Origin: JAYSFC01 sp041913505
Lineage (GTDB): Bacteria > Pseudomonadota > Gammaproteobacteria > Burkholderiales > Burkholderiaceae_C
DNA length: 22,940 nt
Assembly (NCBI GenBank): GCA_041913505.1
Contig: JAYSFC010000053.1
Coordinates: forward strand, 1-22,940
Reading direction: 5' to 3'
Part shown: positions 21,520 through 22,940 of the stretch, piece by piece
Numbering within the stretch: the first letter of the stretch is position 1
How the letters are laid out: the number at the start of each line of letters is the position of its first letter
The notes under the pieces: generated by a model
The model's input: only the letters and a program-made list of their open reading frames with translations
The model's database searches: none
What the model was told of the DNA's origin: nothing
Translations under genes and position numbers: made by a program

Positions 21520-21559
21520 ACCTGCTCACCGTCAGGATCCCGCCGCCAGCGCCTTTTGC

Positions 21560-21604
21560 ATAGCCACGGGCGCACGCCAATCATGCGCCCGTGGCTATCT
21601 TTGT
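21560..21604 (+). terminator. Terminator after bdhA
   Basis: A perfect 15-bp stem (ATAGCCACGGGCGCA / TGCGCCCGTGGCTAT) with a 9-nt loop is followed by CTTTG on the plus strand. The T-run is short but the stem is very stable. It separates bdhA from the convergent SIMPL gene. Confidence 0.65.
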
Positions 21605-21646
21605 CGCCGGCGGCGGAAAACCCCCGAGGCCTTTCCGGGCGCGCGC

Positions 21647-22363
21647 TCAGCGCATCTGCACCGATCCCGAAACGTTGACCACGACCTGGGCCTTGCCCGC
21701 CTCCACCGGCACGGGCGCGGCATCGGCCAGCGATGCCGCCTTGGCCTCCATGGCCATCATGCGCGGGCGTGGACCCGGCGCCATCTCATTGCTGTTCACC
21801 GCCACTTCACGCAGCGCATAGGCGCTGAAGCCAAAGGCGCGCGTGAGTTCGGTGGCACGCGCCTTGAACTGCCCGATGGCCAGGCTCTGGGCCTCGCCCT
21901 CGACCTTGGCGCGCGCCTCGCGCGAGAGAGCGAAGGCGATCTGGCTGATGGCCATGGTCTGGATCTTGGCCGCCGCGCCCGTGATGCGCGCGAAATCGCG
22001 TCCCTCCATCACGAGCTCGGCGCGGCCCTGCCAGCCGGAAATCTTGCCGTCCTTGCTATAGCGCGGGTAGAGCCCAAACGGCCCCGTGCGCACGTCGAGC
22101 TGGCCAGGCTGGGCCTGGCGCTTGGCCTCGGCCAGCGCCGCATCGAGCGCCTGCTGGAGCTGGGCTTGCACCACGGCGGCGTCGGGGGCCTCCTTGCTGG
22201 CGGCCAGCGTAAGCACCAGCAGATCCTGCGCCACCTCTACGGTGCCGGTCGCCGAAAGCTGCACCACGTTCTGTGGTGCAGCGGAAGGTGGATTTTGGGC
22301 AAAAGCGAAGCAAGTGCACGCCAGCATTACGCTAGCAGCTATTATTTTTGAAGTTCTTTGCAT
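21647..22363 (-). CDS. Secreted SIMPL (DUF541) domain protein
   Basis: The 238-residue product has a signal peptide (MQRTSKIIAASVMLACTCFAFA-Q type, cleavage near residue 23) and a SIMPL/DUF541 domain (VVQLSATGTVEVAQDLLVLTL, GPFGLYPRYSKDGKISGWQGRAELVMEGRDF, FALSREARAKVEGEAQSLAI, ARATELTRAFGF). SIMPL proteins are periplasmic or surface proteins such as E. coli YggE, linked to oxidative-stress tolerance; their biochemical action is not settled. ATG 22363 is preferred over TTG one codon upstream. The signal-peptide codons overlap a 20-bp segment that matches a dispersed repeat core. It converges on bdhA and is divergent from ompR. Confidence 0.9.
   Translation of the reverse strand: MQRTSKIIAASVMLACTCFAFAQNPPSAAPQNVVQLSATGTVEVAQDLLVLTLAASKEAPDAAVVQAQLQQALDAALAEAKRQAQPGQLDVRTGPFGLYPRYSKDGKISGWQGRAELVMEGRDFARITGAAAKIQTMAISQIAFALSREARAKVEGEAQSLAIGQFKARATELTRAFGFSAYALREVAVNSNEMAPGPRPRMMAMEAKAASLADAAPVPVEAGKAQVVVNVSGSVQMR
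22330..22349. repeat. Repeat core inside the SIMPL signal-peptide codons
   Basis: On the minus strand the segment reads AAAAATAATAGCTGCTAGCG. The TAGCTGCTAGCG core is the clearest copy in this window of a short repeat I associate with Comamonadaceae. It encodes K-I-I-A-A-S of the signal peptide. Confidence 0.5.
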
Positions 22364-22487
22364 CAATTCAGGGTCCTTTCCAGTGAGGGCTCTGGCGCCC
22401 TCCGCAGGGCACGAGCCGCCACCTTAACCGCAGTCCGCGTCCGTTTTTGTGAAGCCTTGGATCACGGCTGCGAGAGCGGGCAAAACA

Positions 22488-22561
22488 TGTAACAGTTGGT
22501 CATACCCGGGCGAAAAACCTGAACTTCGCGGCGCAAGCTGGTCAGAATCGGCTCTGTTACA
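22488..22561. promoter_or_regulatory. Inverted TGTAACAG / CTGTTACA sites upstream of ompR
   Basis: TGTAACAG (22488-22495) and its exact reverse complement (22554-22561) flank 58 nt in the region between the divergent SIMPL and ompR genes. The right-hand copy, CTGTTACAAATT, resembles the GTTACATATT part of E. coli OmpR sites. It ends 21 nt before the ompR start codon, so a bound protein would block expression. Confidence 0.35.
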
Positions 22562-22582
22562 AATTGGACTGGGGATAGAACC

Positions 22583-22940
22583 ATGGCCACAACGACCAAC
22601 CGTACCGACAAGATCCTTGTGGTCGACGACGACGCGCGCATCCGCGATCTACTGCGCCGCTACCTTACGCAAGAAGGCTTCGAGGTCATGATCGCCGAGG
22701 ACGGCAAGGCCCTCAACCGCATCCTGCTGCGCGAGACCGTGGACCTCATCGTGCTCGACCTCATGATGCCCGGCGAGGACGGCCTGTCCATCTGCCGCCG
22801 CCTGCGCGCCGCCAACGACCGCACGCCCATCATCATGCTCACCGCCAAGGGCGAGGACGTGGACCGCATCGTGGGCCTGGAAGTGGGCGCCGACGACTAC
22901 CTGGGCAAGCCCTTCAACCCGCGCGAGCTGCTCGCGCGCA
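22583..22940 (+). CDS. ompR: Two-component response regulator OmpR, N-terminal part
   Basis: The visible 119 residues form a complete receiver domain: acidic pocket D15/D16, phospho-acceptor D59 (VLDLMMPGEDG), T87 and K109 (LGKPFNPRELLAR). DLMMPGEDGLSICRRLR, TAKGEDVDRIVGLE and GADDYLGKPFNPRELLAR match OmpR closely, rather than other members of the family. The C-terminal winged-helix DNA-binding domain and the usual partner envZ lie beyond the window edge. ATG 22583 has GGGGA 7 nt upstream. In this clade OmpR responds to envelope and osmotic cues through EnvZ; the regulon here is unknown. Confidence 0.93.
   Translation, partial: MATTTNRTDKILVVDDDARIRDLLRRYLTQEGFEVMIAEDGKALNRILLRETVDLIVLDLMMPGEDGLSICRRLRAANDRTPIIMLTAKGEDVDRIVGLEVGADDYLGKPFNPRELLAR

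Noticed and set aside
1..22940. CRISPR arrays, insertion sequences, prophage or integrative element ends
   Set aside because: I found no regularly spaced direct repeats, transposase or integrase-like product, and no duplicated tRNA 3' ends marking an attachment site.

Overview
The window looks like chromosomal backbone of a high-GC betaproteobacterium, most likely Burkholderiales, family Comamonadaceae (Acidovorax/Comamonas-like). The reasons are the uvrC-pgsA and hupB-(tRNA-Val)-ppiD neighbourhoods, an earP-efp pair with arginine at EF-P position 32, PhaR and 3-hydroxybutyrate dehydrogenase of polyhydroxybutyrate (PHB) metabolism, several Bug-type solute receptors, and short repeats resembling a dispersed repeat I remember from Comamonadaceae. 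I see no insertion sequence, prophage, CRISPR array or integrase.

Layout. 1-2450 (minus strand): partial tRNA-His, ppiD, tRNA-Val(UAC) and hupB, with a clear sigma70 promoter upstream of hupB. 2851-5417 (minus): uvrC and pgsA. 5515-9745 (minus): a catabolic-looking operon of a class III CoA-transferase, an HMG-CoA-lyase-family enzyme and two Bug receptors. It is divergent from a LysR-type regulator (9877-10797), with a 9-bp dyad between them. 10794-12571 (plus): earP, overlapping the LysR gene by 4 bp, then efp. 12700-14689 (minus): phaR and rimO. 14870-17300: an eroded locus. 17358-20667 (minus): tRNA-Val(GAC), relA and an alpha/beta hydrolase. 20737-21519 (plus): 3-hydroxybutyrate dehydrogenase. 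21647-22363 (minus): a secreted SIMPL-domain protein. 22583-end (plus): ompR, cut off by the window end.

The most unusual part is 14870-17300. Reading leftwards on the minus strand it holds a ModE-box-like dyad, a class I SAM methyltransferase broken by what looks like a 2-nt loss in a GC dinucleotide run, a DUF4213/DUF364 (putative metal-chelation) gene coupled to it by an ATGA overlap, a 27-codon ORF that is little more than a signal peptide, and about 45 codons of the 5' end of modD. There the homology stops against a second, unrelated and internally deleted methyltransferase remnant on the plus strand. I read this as the decaying remains of a molybdenum/tungsten-related uptake operon that contains a poorly understood methyltransferase-DUF364 pair.

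How genes work together: EarP rhamnosylates EF-P; PhaR and 3-hydroxybutyrate dehydrogenase both serve the PHB cycle; the CoA-transferase and lyase could activate and cleave a branched hydroxy-dicarboxylate captured by the Bug receptors under control of the LysR protein. All family calls come from recognition of the translated sequence; no database search was run.
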